From contig JALLPB010004138.1 in the NCBI GenBank assembly GCA_036939975.1, positions 1 to 11,508 of the forward strand: a DNA stretch of 11,508 nucleotides, read 5' to 3'. This document shows, in pieces, positions 1 through 8,038 of the stretch. Below the pieces are notes generated by a model, which saw only the letters and a program-made list of their open reading frames with translations, did not search any database and was not told where the DNA came from. The stretch's first letter is position 1, and every line of letters begins with the position of its first letter. The stretch is from Cyclostephanos tholiformis. Its lineage: Eukaryota > Bacillariophyta > Thalassiosirophyceae > Thalassiosirales > Thalassiosiraceae. The position numbers and the translations under genes were made by a program.

Positions 1-977
1 TTTGTTGTTTTTGATTGCTTGTGCTGCGTGTAATATGGTATCTGCCTTGGGGAAAATGGTGTTTTTTTTTGGCGGCAAATAAAAAATGAAAAAAAGGGTC
101 CCACACTTTTTGGGGGTTCGCAGATCAAAAGACGACGTGTGACACACAGGAGGACGGAGTCAGAAATCTCCTGGGCTCGTTCGCGAGAATAGTCATGATT
201 ACGTCTATGATACTCCACATACATGTTGATCACTACAACGACAAAGGATCACATATGATAGAGCAATATTAGGCGGAGTTGATTTTGAATTATTACTCCT
301 ACTACTGATAAAATTACAACTAACGCCTCTTTTCAAAAGAGATCCAATGAACTTCATATTTTATCTGATGACAATATATATTAATAGACAATAGAGAGCT
401 GAAATATTAGATTGAAAAAAAGGCATTACTTGTTACAGTACTAGTAGAAATTTTCTTTTTCTGTCTTTTCTGTTTCTGAGAAGCATTTTTTACACGAAAG
501 AGAGACAATTCCAAAAAGACCAGCACGAACTCGCTGCGAAACAATATTACGCAACTTTAGTAGTAACAAACACCGTCCCGCAAAATTATTATTGGTGAGC
601 AAAAAATATAATATAATATCGCAATACCTACTAGATTTCATGCACCATTTTTATTTAACCTGTTGAGACTTGGCAAGAGTCATCCATGGCCGAATTGATT
701 GCACAATACCCCCGAGAGCGAGGGTATTGATTGTGTCGAGCGATAGCGACGACATTTAAGATCCATTCAATAGCCACGAGTGAGCGCGCGGGATTTGCCC
801 CTCCATAAGGCCGAGTTGGAGGGCGAGAAACTCCATCCCGTCATTGCGATTGCATCAAGACTGAAAGACGATAAGACGGGAGTTAGATCCAACGTAGCCT
901 GCCATCTTTCGTCAACATCGCAAGCAATTGTTCTGGAGAAGTCAGCTGCGGTTTTGAACCCTGCAACGAGCGCGATC
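1..977. other. AT-rich upstream region, no supportable gene
   Basis: No convincing coding gene is seen here. Bases 1-660 are AT-rich with homopolymer runs. The only ATG-started frame of any size, 66 codons on the minus strand at 441-641, has the amino-acid composition of random AT-rich DNA and no recognisable motif. Bases 774-977 stay open in the frame of the downstream Ser-rich gene but contain no in-frame ATG. They are therefore either 5' UTR or the tail of an exon whose start lies upstream. The promoter of the gene at 978 should lie in this stretch, but I could not pick out a core element. Confidence 0.6.
704..729. repeat. Perfect 8-bp inverted repeat (hairpin)
   Basis: CAATACCC at 704-711 pairs with GGGTATTG at 722-729 around a 10-nt loop. 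It lies about 250 bp upstream of the likely start codon at 978, so it could be a promoter dyad or a 5' UTR hairpin. The symmetry is visible in the sequence. Any function is unknown. Confidence 0.5.
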
Positions 978-2282
978 ATGAATTCACTCGACGCCCCGAC
1001 CTTTGAGCTTGCGGACAGCAGCTCGCCGGTCGGACCGGGTCGGAAGCACCGTCGGGGAAGGGGGAATGTCGCCAACGGCAGGAAGACTTCATCGGCCTCG
1101 GTCCCGGACAGCGCATTCATCGGCCAGGCTGCGACCAGCAAATCCCGCCAGCAGCATGGCGGAGACAACATTTCCTCCTCCGTTATGTCGAATTTTGGCG
1201 GCGATCAGCTGTCGCTGACGCATCATTACCTCCATCAGCAGCCGCAGACGCAGGCGAATTACTACACCTCCGATGCTTGGGATAATGCCGGCTCCCCTAG
1301 AAGTGGGGTGGGTAACATCAAGGATGACAATTCCTGTACGGGCTCGCTGACCTACTCGGCGTCGTCCTCCGTCCAATCCGCTGAATCCTCCAACGACTCG
1401 AGCTTCGCCGACATTATCAAACTCATCGATTCTTCCGATGGTAGTGGTGGAGCATCGGACGTGAATAAATTCATAACCAAAAAATCCAGGGCAGCATCAA
1501 GCAGCGGTGATTCCCTCGTCAAGGAATCCGCGGTCTTTGGGTGGATGCAGGGTAATGGGGATCGTCGCAGGTCGCAGCAGAAGACGAACGAGAGGAAGCA
1601 GGTGAAAAAGAAGAAGAAATCTTTGTTCACCATGTCCAAGCATGTGACATCAAGCGACAATGTGGATTTTAGTTATTCTAAGGACGACAGTAGCGAGGGC
1701 GAGGATGACGTGTTCGGTGTTGACTTCGATGAGAAAATCCTGGAGACGATTGCCGGGTAAGAAAAAGAATGCTAATGATACCTTTGCCAATAATGTCTTG
1801 TTGGTATATTCCTTTTAACGATGATACCAATGCCAACTGGATCCTGCAGGCATGATGATAATTTGGCACGCACATTGGTGACAACTCAGCCCAACCCGAT
1901 TCACAAGCACGAAGAACACGACATCTCATCTTCCAAAACAACGCCGACAAGATCAACTTCATCCACTCCCCGTGGCCTTCTGAGCGGGCACGTAACCCCC
2001 CCTCCCAACTCACGGTCGACGCGCACGTCATCGCCTCCTGGCGAAAAAGCAATATTAAGAACGAGTAGTCGTCATTCGAAGAGTTCGTCGGATGGGAGTT
2101 TCGACACACCCGCACCGAGCAGTCCGCCTAGTACAAAGCCGCCGCACGCCACGAGGTCTGTCTCCGTGAGCAAGTCAAGAGGAAAGGCGGGAATGGAGGA
2201 TGAAACTGCAATAGAAGATCTGAGTCAGGCATTCTATGCCAAGTCTTGGATGTGTGGTTTTGCCGATGCTTTCAACTTTTGA
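978..2282 (+). CDS. Ser-rich low-complexity protein of unknown function (two exons)
   Basis: I do not recognise this protein. The proposed model joins 978-1756 to 1850-2282, about 403 aa. The frame runs through the splice junction: exon 1 ends with GG of a Gly codon, exon 2 supplies the third base, and reading continues as HDDNLARTLV. The sequence is rich in Ser, Thr, Pro, Gln and Asn. It has a Lys/Arg cluster (QVKKKKKS) late in exon 1 that could be a nuclear localisation signal, and an acidic SSEGEDD stretch just after it. Exon 2 has many Ser/Thr-Pro sites. The C-terminus ends in a more ordered motif, AFYAKSWMCGFADAFNF, which looks like a conserved interaction or helical tail. The start is the first ATG in frame. 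The frame is open upstream to 774 without an ATG, so a 5' exon is possible. No membrane segment or enzyme motif is visible. The coding call is fairly secure; the function is not known. Confidence 0.65.
1757..1849 (+). other. Intron of the Ser-rich gene (93 bp)
   Basis: Donor GTAAGA follows GCCGG, and the acceptor is CTGCAG before GCATGATG. A TAAC-like branch site and pyrimidine-rich sequence (CCTTTTAACG) lie upstream of the acceptor. Removing it fuses two long open frames in phase. Without splicing, exon 1 would hit a TAA made by the donor itself. Confidence 0.75.
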
Positions 2283-2283
2283 A

Positions 2284-2300
2284 GGAATTCATCGAATTCC
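2284..2300. repeat. Short palindrome after a stop codon
   Basis: GGAATTC and GAATTCC are separated by ATC, starting two bases after the TGA of the Ser-rich gene. It could form a small 3' UTR hairpin. It is short enough to be chance. Confidence 0.35.
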
Positions 2301-2748
2301 AGAGCTAAATGGACGCCCAAATCCATAATGCAAATTCACTGATGAGAAAACAGGGCAAGTCTATTAGAAATAATTCAATTTGATGTCTTGGGATGAAAGG
2401 AAAACTCAAACTGTGACGAAAGAGCTGAGACGAGTTGAAATAATTCAGTATTAAATCTCAGGATCACTCATGAGAAAAAAAGATAATATATTCATCATAG
2501 ATCCACACACACAACAACTCACTCCCACGTAATAAAACCAAAATCTTCTGTGTATGTTAAATGAACATCAGGAATACTTTTCGTTGACTGAAAATCATGA
2601 GAGTTACTTCTGTGTAATAAGCTGAATTTGATCATCATCTCTTCAACGTGGTCGTTATTTATTTGGTATATTTCTCCGGGTTTCTCTCTCAGACTCAAGA
2701 TGGGTTTCTTAACAGACTGAAAGACTTTCAGATTATCCTTCTCTTTTT

Positions 2749-2792
2749 TATCTCCTTATTGGTTCACGGCGTTTGACTGTTTAGTCAAAAAA
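2749..2792 (+). repeat. Outer inverted repeat, left arm
   Basis: TATCTCCTTAT (2749-2759) and ACTGTTTAGTCAAAAAA (2776-2792) recur in the same order on the opposite strand at 6237-6247 and 6209-6225. The two blocks are 16 bp apart here and 11 bp apart on the right. The two arms bracket the piggyBac element at unequal distances, about 200 bp on the left and 36 bp on the right. This suggests they belong to a different, older element that was interrupted. TA flanks both arms if the repeat begins at TCTCC, which would fit a TA target duplication, but two bases prove little. Confidence 0.5.
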
Positions 2793-2987
2793 AAGTCCTC
2801 GGGAACCATGTTTTTTTTTTCGTTTATCTATTGAGTTCCTTCATAGTTTTCCGAACGCAAGTATGTACGACATACTGTATCCTGGCCAGATTTCGAGAAA
2901 GGACTAAAATGGCGGGAAAAAGAGAAAATCTCTCCGAGCGCCCGACTTGGGACACACAATTGGTTTAAACCATGGGATTATCCGGTG

Positions 2988-3039
2988 TTAACCCCTAGAA
3001 TTACTAATGTGATCACATACATCCCTAATAATTTTAGCG
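2988..3039 (+). repeat. Candidate piggyBac left terminal repeat
   Basis: TTAACCCCTAGAA starts the end. The inward core TACTAATGTGATC (3002-3014) and ATCCCTAATAATTTTAGC (3021-3038) have imperfect counterparts at the other end. The stop codon of the transposase is only about 60 bp inside. Confidence 0.5.
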
Positions 3040-3049
3040 GCACGTTATC

Positions 3050-5896
3050 CTACCCATTCGTAAGGCTCAATGCTGTGCCGTGGAATTCATGGTCACAAGC
3101 ATGGCACAGATTTACATTGCAAACCAAACACCGAATGACCCTGAATTTGTGCTGCTTCTTCCATTTGAAGGTCTCTTGCTTGTCAGCATCATATTCATTA
3201 GCCCATACATAATGGCAGTACTGGCAATGATGAGTCGTCATTGCGGGTATCCACGCGTGCCTCTGTCCATCCAACCTCCGACTGAAAAAGTTATTCATCA
3301 TCCTCTCCCTCGTGATGGAATGTGGTTTGTTAGTTTTGGCCTCGTAGAATTTCTTTATTCCGTCCGCCGTCACCAAATCAATCTCCTCTGGCGCTCTCAC
3401 CCTTGCCTGACCATAAAGCGAAAAGGAACGAGTTGATCGAACAGATTTAGCAAGAGAAGCATCATCCGTCTCTCTTAGAAGGTCGACGTGCTTTTTTGTT
3501 TGTCCCGGCAAGATGAAATCATATACCAACTGCTCCAGAAATTCTGCATGCGACCACTTCGGCGGTAGACCCGGGCGATTCTTTTTCTTCTGCTCTTCAT
3601 ACAGAGCATCATATATTTTCCAGCCATTGACCCCCGCCACTCCAATCGCCCAAATAAAATAAGACCACCACCACTTTCGAAATCTCATCCAATGGTCAGG
3701 TCGATAAACACTTCGAAGCTGATCAGCTATGTCCGTGCTGTTCATATGATTGTTGTATTCATCGATCATATTCAGCCGCAGAAACTTCATCTGCTGCTTC
3801 CTCTGCGCTTTCTCGTTCCAAACTAGCCTCTCCTTCACAATCCACTCGACCGATTCCGAGGAAGTTGATAACATATGCACCGGCTTGGTGTCATAAATCG
3901 ATGCTGCCACCATGGCAGGGCAATTAGGCAAGTTGTCAAGCCTTGCGGCCTTCGTAGTCCCGCGAAGCTTCTCAGCGTTGCTCTTATTGGTTTCCTCCCT
4001 CTGAATGATTGAGGGAGGCAGTCCCCGCCCGTTGGTCCTAGCCACCCCATGCGCCAGCGCCTCCACTCTGTACAATCCCTGAAAAAGCTTAACAGAGTTG
4101 TAGAGATTATCCATAAACACCCTCGTCCACTTGTTGGGCAACCTCTTTGCAAGCCAAATCACTCGTTGAGCAGTCGGGGACAGCTCAAGATCTTTAAACT
4201 CTGCACCCAAGTCCGGCGGCGGTCCATGGCGAAACCAGAAGGAAAATGTATACCCGCGGTCGCAGATGGCATCGCATTGGAAGCCATCTCCTTCGCGTTT
4301 ATATGAAATGCGGAGCTTCATCCCCGAAGCTCCCTGAAATCCGATCGTCTGCTCATCAATCGCCACCCAACGTCCTGGAATCCACATGTCTTTCGACTGC
4401 TTATTTAGCTCGTCAATAAGACGACGGACTTTCCAGAGTGGATCCTTTTTCTGTGCCTCCCGTGGATTGTCGCGGTAATCCGCCAACGTAAAGAACCGAC
4501 GGAACTGTAACCACCGATCCACCCCTTGAATCGTCTTCCCCGTTGACGCAATTGTTTTCTTCATCGCATTGGACACGACATTGCTCCCAAACAGTGGGAG
4601 CTTTTCGGGCGACTCGAACCAGTAGTCGATCCGAGGCTTTGGGGAAAGGCCATTTGCAAAAAGAACGCCGATGAAACGATACACCTCTCCTTCGTCAAAA
4701 GGAACCCAGTCCTTAAATTGTCCCGTCCCTGATCCCGCACCATCAGCGGTGGCACGGCGATTAGTTGCATCAGTCGCCCACTGCATAAATGTTGGTGTAA
4801 TCATTAGATTAAAGAAGTCTCTGGGGCGGGCGAGCTTCAACTCCGGTATTCTTTTTCGCGCTGCAGGAGAAGGGCCACCGTTTTCGCTGGGGGGTGTGTT
4901 GCCATTCCCTCGTGGCACCTTCTTTGGTGCAAAAGACGGCCGTACAATCCGCTCGGCCGCACTCGTCAAAAAGTTTTCACGTACCCCCCCCACAGCATTT
5001 TCTTTATTCGTTGGGCCATAGAATCCTTCCTGTGCACCCGTTGCCATGTTGATTCCCGGAATCGGCGGCACCGGTTCGGGGGTAAGAATGATCCATGTTG
5101 GGAGCTTCTTTCCGGCAATCACCGGACGACGATATTCAAATACATCGTCATCCAATTTGACAACATGCTCAGAATCACGAAGCTTTTCAAACAGCTTCTT
5201 CCTGCTCCCAGTCGGTGGAAGCCCGAAGAAAACCGCAATCTCCGCAAGAACTTTCGTCGTCGTCTTCCTCTCGTTAATATTGATCCGAATCGTCTCAAAT
5301 TCATCAGCAGGAGGGGGGGGATTACGTTCACGACCATCGTTACCGTCCTCAACGCTCACCACTGGATTTGTTGGACAATTGTCCAAGTCCTCGTTGAGCC
5401 ACTCGTGCGTCTCGTTTATACTTTCATTGACGAGCACAGCCGCATCTAACGTAGCTTCGGCAGCCATCTGTGCCGCCAATGCATCCATAACCCGTTCTTC
5501 TTCTGCATCCCATCCATCGGACAAGTCGCCGGAAGCAACAGAATCACTGTCACATTTGCGAGTAGCGAAGTCGGGCAGTGCTTTTTTTGGCGACGGCTCA
5601 TCGTCATCAGATGAAGCCATCTCGTCTCCTCGGCTTCGTTTGGGAGGGCTGGATGATGCGGAGGATGTCGTCATGCCACCGGTCAGTGATGATATTCCGC
5701 TCGGTTGATCCGTGAAGGAAAAATTGGTGACAGATATCGGTGGTGTGGATGCATTGAGAAATGAGGCTGTTGATGGACGGTTTTCGCCGTAAAAAAATTG
5801 CGGAAACGAAGCATTATGATGTTGACCAGCGAATCCAACCATGGGAGGCAAGATAGGAATGGTTGGTATTGCATTATTGTCGTTGGCGGAAGCCAT
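3050..5896 (-). CDS. piggyBac-family transposase (DDE_Tnp_1_7 type), 948 aa
   Basis: This is a cut-and-paste transposase that would excise and insert the element at TTAA sites in the nucleus. Residues 1-200 are low complexity, with a basic KRSRG patch and acidic stretches. Residues 214-245 (LAEIAVFFGLPPTGSRKKLF) look like a SAP-type helix-extension-helix DNA-binding motif. The catalytic domain spans about 355-770: first Asp at 514 in WVAIDEQTIGFQG, second at 596 in RVFMDNLYNS, and third at 722 in STDIADQ with Asp725. This is the piggyBac D-D-D(D) pattern. The C-terminus (889-939) is a Cys-rich cross-brace finger: C891, C894, C923, C926, C931, C934, H936 and H939. That corresponds to the domain that binds terminal repeats in insect piggyBac. 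The protein is longer than the 594-aa insect enzyme because of its N-terminal extension. It starts at an ATG and all catalytic residues are present. Identity is secure; activity is inference. Confidence 0.93.
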   Translation of the reverse strand: MASANDNNAIPTIPILPPMVGFAGQHHNASFPQFFYGENRPSTASFLNASTPPISVTNFSFTDQPSGISSLTGGMTTSSASSSPPKRSRGDEMASSDDDEPSPKKALPDFATRKCDSDSVASGDLSDGWDAEEERVMDALAAQMAAEATLDAAVLVNESINETHEWLNEDLDNCPTNPVVSVEDGNDGRERNPPPPADEFETIRININERKTTTKVLAEIAVFFGLPPTGSRKKLFEKLRDSEHVVKLDDDVFEYRRPVIAGKKLPTWIILTPEPVPPIPGINMATGAQEGFYGPTNKENAVGGVRENFLTSAAERIVRPSFAPKKVPRGNGNTPPSENGGPSPAARKRIPELKLARPRDFFNLMITPTFMQWATDATNRRATADGAGSGTGQFKDWVPFDEGEVYRFIGVLFANGLSPKPRIDYWFESPEKLPLFGSNVVSNAMKKTIASTGKTIQGVDRWLQFRRFFTLADYRDNPREAQKKDPLWKVRRLIDELNKQSKDMWIPGRWVAIDEQTIGFQGASGMKLRISYKREGDGFQCDAICDRGYTFSFWFRHGPPPDLGAEFKDLELSPTAQRVIWLAKRLPNKWTRVFMDNLYNSVKLFQGLYRVEALAHGVARTNGRGLPPSIIQREETNKSNAEKLRGTTKAARLDNLPNCPAMVAASIYDTKPVHMLSTSSESVEWIVKERLVWNEKAQRKQQMKFLRLNMIDEYNNHMNSTDIADQLRSVYRPDHWMRFRKWWWSYFIWAIGVAGVNGWKIYDALYEEQKKKNRPGLPPKWSHAEFLEQLVYDFILPGQTKKHVDLLRETDDASLAKSVRSTRSFSLYGQARVRAPEEIDLVTADGIKKFYEAKTNKPHSITRERMMNNFFSRRLDGQRHAWIPAMTTHHCQYCHYVWANEYDADKQETFKWKKQHKFRVIRCLVCNVNLCHACDHEFHGTALSLTNG

Positions 5897-6128
5897 GGCT
5901 GGGGGGGTTTGGGGTGTAATTTTATGTCCAATTTATCGTAACCTCTCCGTAGGACTACATATCAAATCCCTTATTTTCGAGACGTCCAATTTTTTGCTGA
6001 GCCCCCCAAAAAAGGGAGAAACCAATAAAGGTACGACTGTGCGCCGATGCATTTTTACTTATGATAACTTGGTCCCAGACCCCCAGACCCATATACCGTT
6101 GGAAAGCTGCGACTGTCAGCTTTCTGCA

Positions 6129-6173
6129 TAGCTAATAATATTGGGGGATCAATATGAGTAGTTATCAAATTAA
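6129..6173 (-). repeat. Candidate piggyBac right terminal repeat
   Basis: Read inward on the minus strand, the end runs TTAATTTGATAACTACTCAT and then ATTGATC. It shares the TACT.AT.T.GATC core (6160 down to 6147) with the left end at nearly the same distance from TTAA. The first three bases after TTAA are TTT, not CCC, so this may be a degenerate end or the true end may lie elsewhere. Confidence 0.4.
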
Positions 6174-6584
6174 AATTCGACAAAAAAAGGCCTTTGAGTT
6201 TAACTATATTTTTTGACTAAACAGTAAAAAAAAATGATAAGGAGATAGGCAAAATCCGCCATTGTACATCACATATTTTTGGGAAAAGGGGACTGTTTGG
6301 CCCCCCCGCAATTTTTGACGTATGTAGAAGTTGTACCTTTGTCCCCTTATTATACTCTACATGTAAAAGGCAGAAATCTGCCGTTGCGGTAAATACAACA
6401 TACCTTACTACACCATAGTGTATTGAGATAGGTAGACGCACGCACCGCTTCATTCCCCGCAAAAAGAAACGACATACACCACAAACCCCCACGAGGAAGC
6501 ACACTATTTTATCGTTCCGTCATTTTGACACGAAGCAAACCATTCCCCACGAATTCAATCCATCGTGTCTTCATGGTGTAATCC
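6174..6584. other. Spacer between transposon and Ran gene; holds outer inverted repeat
   Basis: No coding gene is supported. The 95-codon minus frame at 6217-6504 has no recognisable motif. The right copy of the outer inverted repeat lies at 6209-6247. The part nearest 6585 should contain the 3' UTR of the Ran gene, which is transcribed leftward. A run of seven C at 6301-6307 lies in this spacer. Confidence 0.5.
6209..6247 (-). repeat. Outer inverted repeat, right arm
   Basis: TTTTTTGACTAAACAGT (6209-6225) and ATAAGGAGATA (6237-6247) are exact reverse complements of 2776-2792 and 2749-2759. They lie just outside the candidate TTAA boundary of the piggyBac copy. Confidence 0.5.
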
Positions 6585-7598
6585 CTAAATATCTTCCTCG
6601 TCATCCTCCGGCAGAGGCATGGCGGCCGCGGCAGCAATTTCGGCCTCATATTTACGTTTGATCTCGTCGTCGAAGACGAATTCGAGCGGCATCAGGGCCG
6701 GCGCCTCCACGAAGTGGAGCTGATTGTCCCCCGACAACTTCCTTGCCAAATAGAGGAAGGGCTTCTTGACGTTGTGGTTGGTTTTGGTCGAGATGTCGTA
6801 ATACTGCAAGTTCTGCTTCCGACGGAAAATCTGCTTCGCCTCGACCTTCCTGTCCTTGATTTCGACATTATTCCCTGTGAGTACGATGGGAATGTTCTCG
6901 CCGCACATGCTCGTTAGATTGCGATACCAGTTTGGAACATTTTTGTAAGTGATGCGCGAGGTGACATCGAACATGATGATGGCGCACTCTCCCTGGAGGT
7001 AAATCCTGTCACGCAAATTGCCTCTTTTTTCCTGACCGGCGGTATCCCAGATGTTGAATTTGATGGGACCCCTGTTGGTGTGAAAGACTATGGGATAGAC
7101 ATCGACGCCGAGGGTAGCAACGTACTTCTTCTCGAATTCAGCCGTTAGGTGCCTCTTGACGAAGGTGGTCTTACCGACTCCACCGTCGCCGATGAGGATG
7201 GCCTTGAATTCCGGTATTTCCTGTTGAGCCAGCTGACGGGCCGGTTTTTCGATGGGACGTTGAGGATTCAAAACACACATTGAGAATTCAAGGAGGGGGG
7301 CAAGGGGAATGCGACAATTACGGCCTAAGTGGGCCATGGGGAGTCCAAATCCAAAAACCCATACACGGAGGATCAAACCACCTCGGACCCATCCCATCAC
7401 TCCCCCCCCGAGGTGCCAGACCAACGAGTGAGTTTGTGATGACGAAGGGGCGTGGCGCAACAAAAGAGGAAAGGCTAAGCGCTCATCTCCGTCCGCGACC
7501 AACGGATGGACACCACCTCGAATCAACCCCCATGGGATATATCTTTCGGATCGATCATCGAAATTTCAGTCCCTCGCCGAAGAGGATGGACTCACCAT
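6585..7598 (-). CDS. Divergent Ran-family GTPase (two exons, 216 aa)
   Basis: This is a Ran-type small GTPase, the switch that sets direction in nuclear transport. The model is an ATG-only coding exon (7598-7596), a 363-bp intron, and exon 2 from 7232 to 6585. It gives 216 aa, the length of human Ran. Visible motifs are P-loop [28 protein letters not shown] through switch I, WDTAGQEK with the catalytic Gln, the Ran-typical [10 protein letters not shown] and NVPNWYRNL, and the acidic C-terminal tail [10 protein letters not shown]. There is no lipid-attachment Cys, as expected for Ran. Odd features are NNVE where Ran has NKVD, Arg in place of switch II Phe72, Asn for Gly74, Arg-Ile for Gly78-Tyr79, and STK for SAK in the last guanine motif. 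It is best called a Ran paralogue, not the housekeeping copy. An upstream ATG at 7793 is in frame and would add 65 aa. The gene diverges from a Ran-binding fusion gene at 8039. Confidence 0.85.
7233..7595 (-). other. Intron of the Ran paralogue (363 bp)
   Basis: Read on the minus strand, the donor is ATG|GTGAGT (GT at 7595-7594) and the acceptor is CCCGTCAG|CTGGCT (intron ends at 7233). The phase is 0. The spliced N-terminus reads [19 protein letters not shown], which aligns to the Ran N-terminus and gives exactly 216 residues. An alternative acceptor 12 bases on (CAACAG|GAAATA) is also in phase and would shorten the protein by four residues. Part of the intron is open in frame, so an unspliced reading produces a false N-terminal extension. 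Confidence 0.7.
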
Positions 7599-8038
7599 GA
7601 TTTTATCGCCGCTAAAAGGGGTTGAGATGTGATATCGTTCGGCCGTGGCAAAAAAAATGTCACCGGACGATGAAAATGATGTACTACTACTGTACACTAG
7701 AGTACACACCAGACTCCGCGCTGGTGTTAGCTTCAGCGTTCTCGGAGCGTCGCCAATCATCAGTGTGCGACTCAATTTAAAATCAATATACATGTGTTAC
7801 CCGATTCTTGTGATGGCCGTACTAAACCACAGGAGAAAGTCATTTGATCACCAGAAATGATTTCGGGAATCCCTTCCGTGTTACCCCCTTGCCAGAAATT
7901 TTTCAATAATGATGCCGACCACATAATGTATGCCTTTAACTTGTCCCATTGTTTTTGCTCCCTTGAGTATGCCTCTAACTTTGGTTCATTATTTTTGCTC
8001 GGCGACAACAACATCTCAGTCACGACTGGCAATACAAT
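7599..8038. promoter_or_regulatory. Shared divergent promoter region of the Ran / Ran-binder pair
   Basis: About 440 bp separate the ATG of the leftward Ran paralogue from the ATG of the rightward fusion gene, so both promoters and 5' UTRs must share this stretch. It contains an imperfect palindrome, TGTACACT|AGAGTACA (7691-7706, seven of eight positions paired), and a 39-bp tandem repeat (7929-8000). I cannot identify a TATA box or initiator with confidence. The divergent layout is seen directly; co-regulation is inference. Confidence 0.5.
7929..8000 (+). repeat. Degenerate tandem repeat, two copies of about 39 bp
   Basis: The two copies start at 7929 (TATGCCTTTAACTTG) and 7968 (TATGCCTCTAACTTT). 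Each ends with a TTTTTGCTC block. They differ at several positions, so the duplication is not recent. The repeat ends about 40 bp before the ATG of the fusion gene, in its 5' UTR or core promoter. Confidence 0.6.

Larger units (their letters stand above)
2283..2987. other. Intergenic spacer between Ser-rich gene and transposon
   Basis: No open frame here looks coding. Just after the stop codon is a short dyad, GGAATTC-ATC-GAATTCC (2284-2300). GAAATAATTCA occurs twice, at 2367-2377 and 2437-2447, inside a weaker 70-bp-spaced direct similarity. AGTATGT-ACG-ACATACT (2860-2876) is a perfect 7-bp palindromic pair. Bases 2749-2792 match, in inverse orientation, a block on the far side of the transposon (separate entry). 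The 3' UTR of the upstream gene must be in the first part, but no poly(A) signal is clear enough to call. Confidence 0.55.
2988..6173 (-). mobile_element. Candidate complete piggyBac-superfamily transposon
   Basis: A piggyBac-type transposase gene with no stop or frameshift (3050-5896) lies between two TTAA tetranucleotides, at 2988-2991 and 6170-6173. TTAA is the obligate target and duplication of this superfamily. The left end begins TTAACCCCTAGAA, resembling the TTAACCCTAGAAA terminus known for insect piggyBac. The right end, read inward, begins TTAATTTGATAACTACT. It shares with the left end a TACT.AT.T.GATC core starting 9-10 bp in, then an ATCCC...TTAGC-like block. The right terminus lacks the usual CCC, so the exact right boundary is less sure than the left. 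The element between the TTAA sites is about 3.18 kb, with about 60 bp of 3' and 270 bp of 5' flank around the gene. An intact gene plus both ends suggests a recent, possibly autonomous copy. Confidence 0.55.

Noticed and set aside
441..641. 66-codon minus-strand frame in AT-rich DNA
   Set aside because: No motif, AT-driven composition and no splice or neighbour support.
780..977. 66-codon extension of the Ser-rich gene upstream of its first ATG
   Set aside because: It would need a GTG start, which is not expected in a eukaryotic nuclear gene. The stretch may still be coding if there is an upstream exon, so it is described but not included in the CDS.
1678..2115. 145-codon minus-strand frame across the intron of the Ser-rich gene
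   Set aside because: The plus-strand model has proper splice sites and phase. This frame shows no protein family and spans both exons and the intron.
5046..5708. 220-codon frame antisense to the transposase
   Set aside because: It lies opposite a Ser/Asp-rich coding region, has no family motif, and is the expected shadow of that composition.
6301..6307. Run of seven C considered as a structural or recombination signal
   Set aside because: A single short homopolymer tract; it lacks the four spaced tracts needed for a quadruplex.
7233..7526. Long N-terminal extension of Ran read straight through
   Set aside because: Its composition (Gly/Leu/Arg-rich) is unlike Ran, and a clean GT-AG intron removes it and restores 216 aa.
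7772..8032. Minus-strand frame over the divergent promoter with a repeated Lys/Glu-rich protein pattern
   Set aside because: The full frame has no ATG start and its repeat follows from the 39-bp DNA duplication. It could be an upstream exon of the Ran gene, but no splice sites support that.
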